A DNA stretch of 64,000 nt, taken from contig WARS01000093.1 in NCBI GenBank assembly GCA_008933995.1, positions 3,935,001 through 3,999,000 on the forward strand. Direction: 5' to 3'. Shown one piece after another: positions 1-12,151 of the stretch (position 1 is its first letter; the number at the start of each line of letters is the position of its first letter). This DNA comes from Datnioides undecimradiatus. Taxonomy: Eukaryota > Chordata > Actinopteri > Lobotiformes > Datnioididae. A model generated the notes under the pieces. It did no database searches. It had not been told where the DNA came from and saw nothing but the letters and a program-made list of their open reading frames with translations. Made by a program: the position numbers and the translations under genes.

Positions 1-982
1 ATCATGTTTTTAAAGTGTTTCTGACACTCTCTCCTCCCCCCCCTCCCCCTCCTGCCCCTCCTCTTCTTCTGTGGTCAGATGGAGACTCTCACTGTAAATG
101 AAAAGACACTACAGGATACACGGTGTGTGTGTGCGTGTGTTTGTGTGTGTGCATACCTGTGTGAGTGTGAGAGAGCGTGTTTGTGTGTGTGTGTGTGCGA
201 GTGTGTGTATGTGTGTGAGAGAGTGTGTGTTTGTGTGTGTGTGACTCAGATCAGGACTCTGAGCTCAAAGTTGAAAAGATTTTTATTTTTTAATGATGAA
301 ATAAACAGAATTCTCCTTTAAAACAGCTTAAAGCACATACACACACGCACGCACACACTCTCTCTCACACACACATGTGTGATTGATGATTGGAAGTCGT
401 TCAGATCTGTCAGAGAGCTCAGAGTTTAGAGGATGAGAGCACCCTGAAGCATTCTGGGAAATATCACTTATTCCCTCTAATGTTGACTCTGATCCACGGC
501 TGTGACTGTGTATGTGTGACTCTGTGTGCGTGTGTGTGTGTGTGTCAAAGAAACTTCCTGTTCGTCTTTTATCCAAAGTGAGAAGCATCAAGTGCTGAGC
601 AACATTTGGCGTCATGTGACACAGGTGTGGACAGGTGGAGCTCGGTGTCGAGTGCAGGGGACGTTTAATGAGTCCCAAGTCGACTGCCAGGTGAGCAGGT
701 GTTAACCAGCTGTTTCTTAGACGACGTGATGGTGGAGCGAGGCAGCTTCTGTAGGCTGAGAGCTCGTCTAACAGTCAATATAACACTCATCATAATTAAA
801 TCATTAATTATACATTAATTCAATAAATTAGGAAAATGTCTCTTTAACTAATCTGTTTCTCTGGACGAACCACAGACTTCCTGTCACTTCCTCTCGCTTC
901 CTGTTAGACCATCAGTTTGTCCTAAAGGTCAACAGCAGCAGATACTGATGACTGGAATATGAGACCACATTGTGTGTGCGTC

Positions 983-1019
<37 letters not shown>

Positions 1020-1667
1020 CAGAACCCTGAAGACATTAACGAGTCCCATAAAAGGAAAAAAATTAAAGTTTTAATGTGAGCTGGTCATCACACAGCTGCT
1101 GAGTGTGTGTGTGTGAGTGTGCGCGGAGGGGTGTGTCCGGAGGCTGGTCAGTTTGTCTCGTTAATGACCCCTCCTACCTTAACGAGATAACGAGCTAATA
1201 ATGAGAGCTCGTTAGGACGGACAGACAGACGGAGCTCAGCCAATAAAACACAGTTAGTGCTCCCTCTGCAACGATCACACCTGCTGAAACAATGGCAACC
1301 AGTCTGGGCAGGTGTGTGTGTTGGGTGGGGGGGCAGACAGGTTAACTGGTGACTTGAATGAAGCATCAGACCTGTGGTAATTATGGTAATACACCTTACA
1401 GCCAATCAGAGAGCAGGGCTCTGTTTCTAGGACATAAGTATTCATAGTTTAGCGTCCTTGAGGAGGAAGGAGAGGTCCTTGAGAAAATCACTGAGGATGC
1501 TGCAGTGGTACTTGAGAGGGTCCTTGAAGAAATTTTCAAAATTCCTTAGAGTGGCTCCAGGGTCCTTGTGGAGTAAAATCCTTTTAAAAGGTCAGTCCTT
1601 AAATTGGTTCCTGAGGTTTGATGTGGTCTTGTGGTTCTGGAAAAGGTTCCAGGAGGACATTTAAATT
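1..1667. other. Gene-free flank rich in GT/CA microsatellites
   Basis: I see no exon with splice sites or conserved protein here. The stretch contains several short GT/CA tracts (about 121-245, 337-375, 525-545, 968-1018 and 1100-1125), which make every overlapping reading frame low-complexity. The part from about 1450 to 1660 is a weak repeat built on CCTTGAGA/GTCCTTG-type words and leads directly into the pentanucleotide satellite. Confidence 0.7.
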
Positions 1668-3727
1668 TCAGAAGAGAACAGGGCAGGACAGGACAGAGTA
1701 GAACAGAACAGCACAGGACAGAACAGGACAAACCAGAACAGGACAGGACAGGACAGGACAGAACAGGACAGACAGACCAGGACAGGACAGGACAGGACAG
1801 CACAGAACAGGACAGGACAGGACAGGACAGGACAGGACAGACCATACTAGGACAGGAAAGGACAGGACAAAACAGAACAGACCAGGACAGAACAGGATAG
1901 AACAGACCAGACCAGGACAGGACTGAGCAGGACAGACCAGGACAGCACAGACCAGAACAGGACAGGACAGCACAGACCAGGACAGAACAGAACAGAACAG
2001 ACCAGGACAGGACAGGACAGGATAGAACAGACCAGACCAGACCAGACCAGACCAGACCAGGACAGGACAGGACAGGACAGGACAGGACAGGACTGACCAG
2101 ACCAGACCAGACCAGGACAGGACAGGACAGGACAGAACAAGACAGGACAGGACGGGACAGCACAGCACAGGACAGCACAGGACAGCACAGGACAGGACAG
2201 CACAGGACAGGACAGAACAGAACAGGACAGGACAGGACAGGACAGGACAAGACAAACCAGGACAGGACAGACCAGACCAGGACAGACCAGGACAGAACAG
2301 GACAGGACAGGACAGAACAGGACAGACCAGAACAGGACAGACCAGACCAGGACAGACCAGGACAGGACAGGACAGAACAACACAGGACAGGACGGGACAG
2401 CACAGGACAGGACAGGACAGAACAGGACAGGACAGCACAGGACAGGACAGACCAAGACAGACCAGGACAGACCTGACCAGGACAGAACAGATCAGAACAG
2501 AACAGGGCAGGACAGGACAGAGTAGAACAGACTAGGACAGGACAGGACAGGACAGGACAGAGTAGAACAGAACAGCACAGGACAGAACAGGACAAACCAG
2601 AACAGGACAGGACAGGACAGGACAGGACAGAACAGGACAGACAGACCAGGACAGGACAGGACAGGACAGCACAGACCAGGACAGACCATACTAGGACAGG
2701 AAAGGACAGGACAAAACAGAACAGAACAGACCAGGACAGAACAGAACAGGACAGGACAGCACAGCACAGCATAGCACAGCACAGCACAGCACAGCACAGG
2801 ACAGAACTGACCAGGGCAGACCAGGACAGGACAGGACTGACCAGGACAGACCAGACCAGACTAGGACAGGACAGGACAGGACAGGACAAAACAGAAGAGA
2901 ACAGACTAGGACAGGACAGCACAGACCAGGACAGAACAGGACAGAACAGACCAGGACAGACCAGACCAGACCAGAACAGGACAGGACAGGACAGGACAGG
3001 ACAGGACAGGACAGAACAGAACAGCGCAGAACAGGACAGAACAGGACGGACCAGAACAGAACAGACCAGGACAGGACAGCACAGGACAGACCAGAACAGA
3101 ACAGGACAGGACAGACCAGGACAGGCCAGACCAGACTAGGACAGGACAGGACAGGACAGGACAGGACAGGACAGAACAGAACAGAACAGAACAGAACAGG
3201 ACAGGACAGGGCAGAACAAGACAGACCAGGACAGACCAGAACAGGACAGACCAGACCAGGACAGGACAGGACAGCACAGGACAGGACAGGACAGAACGAG
3301 ACAGGACAGGACAAGACAGACCAGGACAGGACAGGACAGAACAGAACAGAACAGAACAGAACAGAACAGCACAGACCAGGACAGAACAGACCAGGACAGG
3401 ACAGCACAGGACAGACCAGAACAGGACAGGATTGACCAGGACAGGATTGACCAGGACAGACCAGAACAGAACAGGACAGGACAGGACAGGACAGAACAGA
3501 ACAGAACAGGACAGGACAGGGCAGAACAAGACAGACCAGGACAGACCAGAACAGGACAGACCAGACCAGGACAGGACAGCACAGGACAGAACAGGACAGG
3601 ACAGGACAGGACAAGACAGACCAGGACAGGACAGGACAGAACAGGACAGAACAGAACAGAACTGACCAGGACAGACCAGAACAGCACAGCACAGGACAGG
3701 ACAGGACAGGACAGGACAGGACAGAAT
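1668..3727. repeat. Pentanucleotide (GGACA/GAACA) satellite, about 2.06 kb
   Basis: A continuous array of 5-bp units reads GGACA on the + strand, interspersed with GAACA, GACCA and GCACA variants. Longer blocks recur: the segment around AGTAGAACAGAACAGCACAG appears near 1697 and 2520, and ACCATACTAGGACAGGAAAG near 1841 and 2686. Distinctive blocks therefore return about 820-845 bp apart, a higher-order duplication. Because 5 is not a multiple of 3, the complementary strand is open in every frame and yields long artificial Cys/Pro/Val/Leu/Ser reading frames that are not proteins. The array ends cleanly at GGACAGAATTGAC. Confidence 0.95.
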
Positions 3728-4641
3728 TGACTTTATCAACTATATGACTCAGTTTTATTTAAAAAGAATAAAGAAATTAAAAATAAAATCATATTCATGA
3801 ATGAAGACATAAGTGAGCTCATAATAAACGAGATGTGAGCCGAGCAGGAAGCTCCATGTTTTATCTCAGAGCGTCAGAATCAAAGAAGAAGAAAAACTGA
3901 ATTAAACATCAAAGCGCAGGTGAGTTAATGACGAGTCAGCGTTAAAATTTAAACATTTACTATCATTATTACTCTTCTTAGACGTTAATAACATCATGTG
4001 ATCACAGATGTAATCCAACACTCAGAGCTGCTCTTCGTTAACCATGGTTACCACGGTAACCGCTGACACAGTCTCCAATCAAACAACAATGACTTCATTC
4101 AGAGAGTGGCTCAAGTTAATAGATTGATTAATTAATTAATCAATTAAGTTCAACTTGAAGCATGTTTGTTTACATGTTTAGATGTTTTAATTTGTTTGGA
4201 AACAAAATCAGACAAACAACACAAAGGAAGCTGCTTTAGTCTGTAGCCAGGTTTAGTCCTGGTTCAGGCCTGGCTTAGTTCTGGTCCAGGTCTGGTTTAG
4301 TATTGTTCTTGCTCTGGTTTGGTCTTAGTTCTTGCCCAGTTTAGTCCAGTTTAGACCTAGGTCTGGTTCAGGCCTGGACCAGGTGTGGCAGCTGTCTCCT
4401 GGACGGTGGGGCTCTGGGCCTCTAACAAGCTCTTAATCTGTGTGTGGGAGGAACATGAAGCTGCTGAGCTGCTGGAAAACCTCGTTAAAGACGTCAAGTG
4501 TCGCTAACGACCTCCTGATTAAACCTTCACACAGAGAAATCCTCCCGACTGTGATCTGAAGAGACACCGCCTTCATCTCTCACTCGCTCTGAGTCTCTCT
4601 CCTGACAGAGTGACTGATTTAATTGATCTAATCACCGACCT

Positions 4642-4672
4642 GGGGCGGGGCGGGGCGGGGCGGGGGGGGTGT
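4642..4672 (+). repeat. GGGGC tandem tract, predicted G-quadruplex
   Basis: Successive GGGGC units followed by an uninterrupted G run give at least five runs of four or more guanines separated by single cytosines. This is well above the four G-runs needed for an intramolecular G-quadruplex. No gene start is visible next to it, so a promoter role is not supported. Confidence 0.8.
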
Positions 4673-5696
4673 TAACCCTCTGTGTTAAAAAGTTAAAAAG
4701 GAGGAGGAGGAGGAGGACCCTGATGCTCTTCGTGGTCTCTGGAGACGGGACCTGTTAGCGGCTCATGTTAGCATCCTGCTGCTGCTGCTCTAATGGAGTT
4801 TCCATGTTAAAGACAAACTCACAGCAGCAGCTCAGAGCTAACGAAGCGAGCAGCCGGATGGGGGAACGGGGGGATAGGAGGCGGGGGACAGACTGACGGT
4901 CTGAGGGACTGATGCGTGTTTTGTTTGGCAGTTGAGTGATTTGAGATGTAAGCAGAGGACAGACAGACACACTGTTGGCTGCAGAGTGAAGCTAACAGGC
5001 CGCTCGATAAACATCAGATCTGCTCCTCTGAGGACGACGCCACGATGCCCCTGAATGCCTCATCCTGGGGTGAGGGTCAAAGGTCAGGCTCAGGTACTCC
5101 AGCAGACACACAGGTCTGGATTAGTCTGGGTTCTGGTCTCCTCTGGTTCACCTGAGTTGTTCACCTTCTTCACCTGAACCCTGAAAATCAAACACACCTC
5201 TGTAATAAGGTCAGTGGGACACTGTCTGTGTGTGAGTGTGTGTACCTGCACACACTGACCATCTGGGCGTGCTCCACAGAGACCAGGTAGCAGGATGAAC
5301 TGTGAGCGTCTCATTTATCACCTGGACACACAAACATAACAAACACACACACCGAACCCCTCCCCCCTTAACAGCAGCTCTCTGTCGTCACTTAGGTATT
5401 TAACTTAATCAATCTGATCCACAGCAGCTCTGTGTGTGTGTGTGTGTGTGTGTGTGTTGTCATATTGTGTGAATTCACTATCGACTGCGTCTGCATTAAA
5501 CAAATATACAGTCGTGTTGTTGCTCACATCAGACAGAAGTTAATTTATGACTGTAGAGTTGACCTGTGACCTCACACACACACACACAAACTAAACCAAA
5601 CTCAGTTCAATAAAAGCCTTTCTCATTAAGAGACAACCTCTGACCTCCACAGCTGTTGATCAGAGAGCCAATCAGAGAGCTTCATTTACATCGACA

Positions 5697-5752
5697 GACA
5701 GACAGGCAGACAGACAGACAGGCAGGCAGGCAGGCAGGCAGAGAGACAGGAT
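5697..5752. repeat. (CAGA)n / (GGCA)n microsatellite
   Basis: A run of tetranucleotides changes from CAGA units to GGCA units. It has no overlap with any coding feature. Confidence 0.85.
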
Positions 5753-5973
5753 TCCCTCAGAGAGTTATAATCTGGTGTTTTGGCTCCAAACCTCCATCAT
5801 CCCTCAGCTGAACATGTAGATTAACTGCAGCAGCACAAGATTCGGTGTAAGTAGGTTACACACACACGCACAGACAGCAACATACGTTTTTACAAAGTTA
5901 AGACATTTTTTGAATGTTCTTGTAATCGTTTCATTCAGTGTTCACACAAGTACTAACACACAAGTAGTAACTA

Positions 5974-6168
5974 TGAAGTGTGTGTGTTGCAGTGTGTGTG
6001 TGTGTGTGTGTGTGTATGTGTTGCAGTGTGTGTAGTGGTGTGTGTGTGTGTGCGTTTCTGTCAGTGCGTGTGTGTGTGTGTCCATGTGTGTGTGTGTCTG
6101 TGTGTGTGTGTCTGTGTGTCTGTGTGCGTGTGTTTGTGGTGTGTGTCCGTGTGCGTGTGTGTCCCTCA
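5974..6168. repeat. GT-rich compound microsatellite
   Basis: Nearly 200 bp of GT dinucleotides is interrupted by GTTGCA, GTCC and GTCT words. All overlapping reading frames are of the Cys-Val or Thr-His type and are artefacts. Confidence 0.9.
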
Positions 6169-7504
6169 GCTCCACTTTGTCCTCTGTGATAAACAGACTC
6201 TGGATCAGTTCCAGCCTCATGAAGCTCTTTGTTCTTTCTTCTGACATTCTGGACTCAAACTGGTCTCAGTCCCTCGGCTCCAAACACTTCCAGGATTCTC
6301 CAGGATCGTGCAGATTATTCCAGGACCTGTCTGATGTGTTTTCAGGGTGAAGTGGCTGCAGCGGACGCAGCCAGAAAACAACAAATCACAAAGGTCTGAC
6401 AGGCTGACAGCATTACTGTGTTACTTTGGATTTGCTGTTGTGTGTTTGTTTGTTTATGCTTTAATGTTTATGTTATTGTTTACTGCAGCTCATCAGTAGC
6501 ATTTTACAGCTTATTTGTATGATTTTTAACATTTTAACATCACATTTTTATTTTTATTTTATTTTTGAAACATTTTTTAGTTTTATTCTAATTTTTAGCC
6601 TTTGACTTTGGATCTGTCTGTTTCCTTATGTTACAGTCTCTCTCACACACACACACACACACACACTCACACACCATCAGATACGCACACACTGGTGTGC
6701 TTTGTATGTCAGTGTCTGACTGAAAGGGTCACCGTGGCAACAGATTTACATACTGAGTCCCTCAGTGGGACGTCCGAGGACGACATCACCTGACCCTGAC
6801 AGAGAGAAGGAGAGAGAAAGAAAAAGAGAGAGAGAGAGACGGGTAGAGAGACAGACAGGTAAACCAGCAGACAAACAGCAGTTGTTCCAGAAACTGTTCC
6901 CTGGCTCTCGACTTGCAGGCAGGCCGCTGTGCCTGAACAGACGAGCTCCAGGGACTCAGAGCTTGTTGGTTTGTTTAGGTGAATCTTCAAACATATCAGA
7001 ACCCATTCAGCAGCTGCAGTACAGCACAGTACTACTGCAGTACAGCACAGTACTACTATAGTACTCCACCAGCTGTGGAGCCACAGCTCCACCAACAGGA
7101 CGACAGATGTACTGCGCCTAAATCTGAGCTCTGTGTTCATGAGTTTTTACAATATTTCAGGTTAAATATTTAATTGATTACATTAGCTTTTGATGTTTAA
7201 ACACATAAAGTTACAGGATAAAAAAGTGAAGTGCTGAAACAACATTCATACACAGTCACCTGAGTGATGATCATTCAACACCTTTAATTCCCTAAGGAGC
7301 TATAAAACTCGATCAGTCTGAAAACACCAGGAACAAATAAAACAGACAAACATTTTGTTTACAACAAATTAATTATCCGCTCACAGATTCACAGCAAACA
7401 TGTGACTGAACAATGTTCAGAGGCCAAGCTTCTGCCTTCTAAATGAAGACCTTTAACAAGCAAATCAATTAACTTCAATTAACTTTAACATTTACACAGT
7501 TTTC

Positions 7505-7660
7505 TCAGTCACACGCTCTCATACACACACTCAGACACACACACACATTCAGACACATACACACACATTCAGACACACACACATTCAGACACACATAGAC
7601 ACACGCACACACATTCAGACACACACACTCTCTCACACACTCTCTCTCTCTCTGTGTGTC
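7505..7660. repeat. CA-rich minisatellite with CATTCAGA units
   Basis: Repeats of an ACACACATTCAGAC-like word are followed by a short CT tract. It is an intergenic simple repeat with no associated exon. Confidence 0.8.
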
Positions 7661-7860
7661 TCAGGGGTCTAGAATCAATGAACAGTAACAAGTTCGCATC
7701 AAAGTCAACCGGAGACTTTAAGGAGAAAAAGAAGAAAACAAGAAACAAATAAAGAGAAAAAGTTCCCTCGAGAAATGAACCAATCAGAGGCACAGACTGT
7801 GGTCGCCATGGCAACCATGTGATGCTCATTAGGAGCAGCAGCTTCCTGTCGTCATCGAGG

Positions 7861-8094
7861 TGTCGATCATCAAAGAGGAGGTGAAGAGGAGGAGGAGGTG
7901 GAGGAGCAGGTGAGGAGGAGGGGGAGGAGGCACAGGAGGAGGAGGAGGAGCAGAAGGAGCAGGGGGAGGAGGAGGGGGAGGAGGAGGAGGAGCAGAAGGA
8001 GCAGGGGGAGGAGGAGGAGGAGGAGCAGGTGAGGAGGAGGAGGCGCAGGAGGAGGAGCAGGAGGAGCAGGGGGAGGAGGAGGAGGTGAGATGAA
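7861..8094 (+). repeat. Polypurine GGA-rich minisatellite
   Basis: About 230 bp is almost purely purine on the + strand, built from GGAGGAGGAG units alternating with GCAGAAGGAGCAGGG and GTGAGGAGG units. Such mirror-like polypurine tracts can adopt triplex or quadruplex structures. There is no initiation context or splice site to suggest a Gly/Glu-rich protein. Confidence 0.9.
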
Positions 8095-9502
8095 GGTTTG
8101 ATTGATTTTCTGTCAGTTTTCAGCAGAGAGAATAAAGAAACGTTGCTTGGCCAAAATGTTCAAATAACATCTCAGAGGAGAGTGTGTGTGTGTGTGTGAG
8201 TGTGTGTGTGTGTGTGTGCGTGTGTCTGTATGTGTCTGTGTGTGTGTATTGAAGTTAATTGATTTGCTTGTTAAAGACTCGTCAGAACGAGTCAAGTTAT
8301 TGTTCATCAATCAGAGTCATAGTTTGGACCAGGATCTCTAGATACTCTGATTACTTTTGACTGCAAACACTACTTGTACTCCCAGACTATAACAGAGTAT
8401 ATTTACTCTGTGGTATCAGTACTTTTACTGCAGCAAAGTAACTGAGTACTTCACTCATGTTGAATCTGCAGCTCTGTGTGGGCAGGCGTCTAACCTCTGA
8501 CCGCGCTCCCGGCCGATGACCTCACACTGTAATAGAGACGTCACAGCTGACAGAGTCTGCTGACACACACACAAACACACATGCACACACACACGCTCTG
8601 TGGTGGGTCTAGATGTCAGGCTCTGGTCAGTTGGAGGGTACTCAATCATAGAGCTGTCGTACCTGTCAATCAAAGTCTCACACACACACACACACACAGA
8701 GTGATTTTAATCACAAGACATCAAATTTAAATTAGGGACCAGGTGAACAAACGGCAGCCTCCTATTGGTCAATGTTAATGATTCTTGATCACTTTAAAGA
8801 TCATTGATCCGATTCAAACATTAGTGACTCACACAAACGTGCGCACATGCACACACACACACACACTGTCAGCTGTCAGTCACAGAAAAATCAATAAAAA
8901 TGTAAAGGCCGTTAAAGTTAATATTTCATCCAAGCAGCTGAGGTAGCCAGTTAATGGAGGGAGTGTGTGTGTGAATGTGTGTGTGTTTATCTTTATTTTC
9001 AGCACGTTTAAACAAACACATTTAAGTTTGTTTGTTTTCATTAAAATTCACAAACATCTGATTCAAAGGTAACGTGCCTGTTTCCCTGACGACAACTCAG
9101 TCCTGTATGATGATAATGATGGAGGTGTCGGGGAGAGCGAACATCAGTTCCTCGCTCTCTCTCCTTAACAGCATTATAGATGAGTGTGTGTAAAGTAAAG
9201 TAATCCAAAGTAATGTAATGTAATCTAAAGTAAAGTAATGTTATCTGAACAGTAATATTCAGATAAGTGATGATGCACTTTGTCTTCTGTTTCTGTAGAG
9301 GAGATATTTAGTTTACATTAACCTCTGAGCGTTTATAATTGTTGGAATATTCCGTGTTAAAAACACGTCATATCTGTTAATAATCAGCCGCAGTGTGAAT
9401 ATTCATCGTGACCGTGCTGCCATCTGCTGCTCAGCGTCAGTTCCTGCAGCAGCAGACCGACTTCCGGTCTGACTCTCATTCATTTCTATGTGCCTGTAGT
9501 CA

Positions 9503-9569
<67 letters not shown>

Positions 9570-10137
9570 CATTATTATTATTACTATTACTATTAACCAA
9601 AGAAAGAAAAGTCTTCAGGTCTCGTGAGATTACTATCTCGCTCTCATTGGTTTGATTCGTGCTGACGTCACACAATTTGAAATGGAGGCAAGCATGAAAC
9701 AGCGTCCACGTGAGACGTCAAAAGTACTAAAATAAAACTTCCGGTTTAGTGACCGGGCCTTCAAAACAAGATCATATAAAATTGAAGTGGATTTCTGTGG
9801 GATTTGTTTAAATTAGTTGTTATTTAGATATATTTTTCAGTCCTTTCATTCATTATATTAGCTTTAACTGTTTTATTTTAAATTTTAAAAAACTGTTTAA
9901 TTTATTAGTTTTATGTTGTGCATGATTAGTTGCTATGGATGTTAACATTATTGTTATTGTTTACATATTGATGTTTTTATAATAAATACATCATTGGCTT
10001 GTGGCTCTATGGAGCAGTGGTGTTAGATCAATTCATCTGGATGATGCTCTGCTGTACAAACTAGTCTTCATGTCTCACAGCAGCGTCTGTTATCACCGGC
10101 AAAGATGACGCGTGCTTTTAATCTGAAACACCGAGTA
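8095..10137. other. Intergenic spacer upstream of the first gene
   Basis: The stretch contains GT/CA tracts (about 8181-8250, 8563-8600, 8678-8698 and 8843-8866), an (ATT)n run, and ordinary AT-rich spacer. An ACTTCCGG (ETS-type) word at 9738-9745 may belong to the distal promoter of the following gene. No exon is recognised. Confidence 0.55.
9506..9592. repeat. (ATT)n microsatellite
   Basis: About 20 uninterrupted ATT units are followed by a few degenerate ones (ACTATTACTATT). Confidence 0.95.
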
Positions 10138-10299
10138 CCGGAAGTGTAGATGTAGCTGCTGTAAACTTGAAGTTGCCGGTCAACAGAAGGTCGGTCAAGA
10201 GCAACAATAGTTAGCAGAAAACGGAAAGTTAAATGGTCACCGGATCGCCGTGAAACTTGTGTATTAATGAACTTTTGGCGGGAAACCGACAACTTCCGG
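10138..10299. promoter_or_regulatory. Probable promoter with two ETS-type sites
   Basis: CCGGAAGT is at 10138-10145 and its reverse complement ACTTCCGG is at 10292-10299, 130-290 bp upstream of the first start codon of the C10orf143-like gene. Paired ETS (GABPA-type) motifs are common in TATA-less housekeeping promoters of vertebrates. The motifs are seen directly; the promoter role is inferred from position. Confidence 0.45.
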
Positions 10300-10427
10300 T
10301 CACTCTTACATCAAATAACTGCTCCCTGGATTATCCGCTAATGCTAACAGGCTAACTGAGCTGCATTGTTCCAGGTCCGTGAAGAGGCTCCGTTAGGTGT
10401 TAGCTCCGTTAGCTGTTAGCTGCTGGC

Positions 10428-11548
10428 ATGCAGTGTGCTAGCCTTCTGAGAAAGAGAAGTTTGGAAACGGAGTTGGAGCCGTGGAGCCTCAGACCGGTGA
10501 GAGAGTTGAGTGTGTTTGTTAATGTTAAAAGGTTCATGTGACAGATGTGAAGGTGTCAGCAGCACCCAAACAGAACTAATAATAATGTTTTTGTTTGTTC
10601 AATGACGGAAATGGTCTGTTGGTCATCAGCTGTTCACACATTTTATGCTTCTGAACTTATCAATTAACCAAAGCTCTTACTGTGAGTCAACTAATTGATC
10701 AGTAATTGAGCAGAAGTCAGTAAAAGTTTTAGGGAGAAGAGACTCAGAGCAGATGGTGCTGATGGCGCTGATGGTGGTGATGATGGTGATGATGATGAAG
10801 ATGTTTATATTTATTTTCAGAAGCGCGTGTGTTTGGAGGCGGAGCTCCAGTTAGCTGACTGTCCAATGGAAACGTCTCACACTTTTGTGTCCAATCAGCA
10901 GCAAGTTGAGCAGGTAATGCAGGTGGAGGTGTTGCTCTGCTGAAATAAATCTGATTATGTTTGCTGTTGTTATGGTAATTCATTACTGTGTGTGTGCTGA
11001 TGTAGGCTGGTGTGGGCCAGCCCAGACCACCTCCGCTCCGCTGTCCCAGATGTCTTGGTGGAGAACCAGTAAGTGTGTGTGTTTGTTTACTCTCAGTGTA
11101 AACATGGCAGCAGGCAGGAGGAGCAGGAGTAGAAGAAGAAGAATGAAACTGTTTATTTATTGTTGACTTTTCACCATCTGAGCATATTGATGAGGATGAG
11201 ATCAGGGAGTTATTGATCAGTAACGCTCAGGTGAAACAGGTGATAAACAGATAAAGCTTCACCTTTGGATCAGGGAGAGGCTGCAGTCATATGACCAAGG
11301 CTGCTGTTTATAGCCTGACCTTTGACCTTTGCAGCTCACACACACTGCTGAGTAACAGTGTCAGTCAACACCAGATCATAACCATGTAACCGTGTAAACA
11401 GGACAAGCAAAGATGGGAACAGCTGCTCAGAGCTGACAAATTCACTGAACCCTGTTTTCATTGATGAGGCAGATCTGATCAATAACGTCAACAACGCTCT
11501 GTTTTTATTCTTTTTCAGGGTCACATCAACCACATCATGGGCCACTGA
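10428..11548 (+). CDS. C10orf143: C10orf143-like small protein, 4 exons, 84 aa
   Basis: Four exons with canonical GT/AG borders join in phase 0: 10428-10496, 10821-10913, 11006-11068 and 11519-11548. The 84-residue product begins MQCASLLRKRS and has a KRVCLEAELQ segment in the middle. It ends with a Cys-x-x-Cys motif in RCPRCLGGEPGHINHIMGH. As I remember it, human C10orf143 (about 108 aa, function unknown) shares a KRVC element and a C-terminal PRC-x-GESGHFSH-like ending, which is why I name it; this rests on memory, not on an alignment. The closely spaced CxxC and GHxxH could bind a metal, which is inference. Three introns are short. The upstream region carries ETS motifs. A second reading frame continues open past the stop codon (see findings). 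Confidence 0.65.
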
Positions 11549-12151
11549 GGAGCTAACCAACACTCCCACAGGAGGAGGAGGAGCAGGAGCCGAGGAGGCG
11601 TCCCCATCTCATGACCCCTTCAGGAGCCTCCATGTCAACCTGAAAAACCTTGGAAGCATCAGAAACCGGCAGCGTCTCACTGTCCAGTCAGATTTTAGCT
11701 CCTCCACTTCACTCCTGGTAGATGATGCCATCATGACCTCATCCCCTAAAAGGACCAATCAAGTGCTTTTTGTCAGATTTAACTTCATGTGATGTTTAGT
11801 TGTTTCCAGAGCTTTCAGCCACATCTCACAGTCTTCCTCTGAGTCTGCTCGGTCGTCATGGGGACAGTTTAGATTGTAACATGGTGTAGTTTGACTTGAA
11901 GATCTTTGTTGGTGTGTTTAAGGCCCCTCCGACATCTGAGTTTCTATGTTTATTTGAACACAGACTCAAGTGGTTGTTATTAAGAATTAATTATTAATTA
12001 AATTTGAATCAGCCTCAGTTTGAGCAGACTGCTGAACTCCATGGGTCCTTGAACACACCATCATGTGTTTAAAAGACTCCTTTAACAATTAGCTGCAGGA
12101 TCAATGACCTGTCAGAGTATTACCTCCGCCCCTCAACATGTCTTCCTCCTC
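11549..12151 (+). other. Likely 3' untranslated region and spacer
   Basis: This follows the stop codon of the C10orf143-like gene without a further clear splice donor. It contains an ATTAAA hexamer at about 11996-12001 that could serve for polyadenylation. An L2 retrotransposon begins directly after it. Confidence 0.4.

Larger units (their letters stand above)
3728..7860. other. Intergenic stretch without recognisable gene
   Basis: No convincing exon is seen. Contents are simple repeats, listed separately where notable, and a degenerate CTGGTTTAGTC-like minisatellite at about 4245-4390. A 21-bp tandem duplication sits at about 7015-7058 (GCAGTACAGCACAGTACTACT-type unit). The rest is AT-rich spacer. 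No promoter or polyadenylation arrangement points to a gene. Confidence 0.55.

Noticed and set aside
1546-3739. Long minus-strand open frames rich in Cys-Pro-Val-Leu-Ser (up to 458 codons)
   Set aside because: They are translations of the 5-bp satellite. All three frames are open and the composition follows from the repeat unit alone.
4755-4970. Minus-strand open frame with a Gln run
   Set aside because: No conserved motif, no splice sites, and the Gln run comes from a short CTG repeat.
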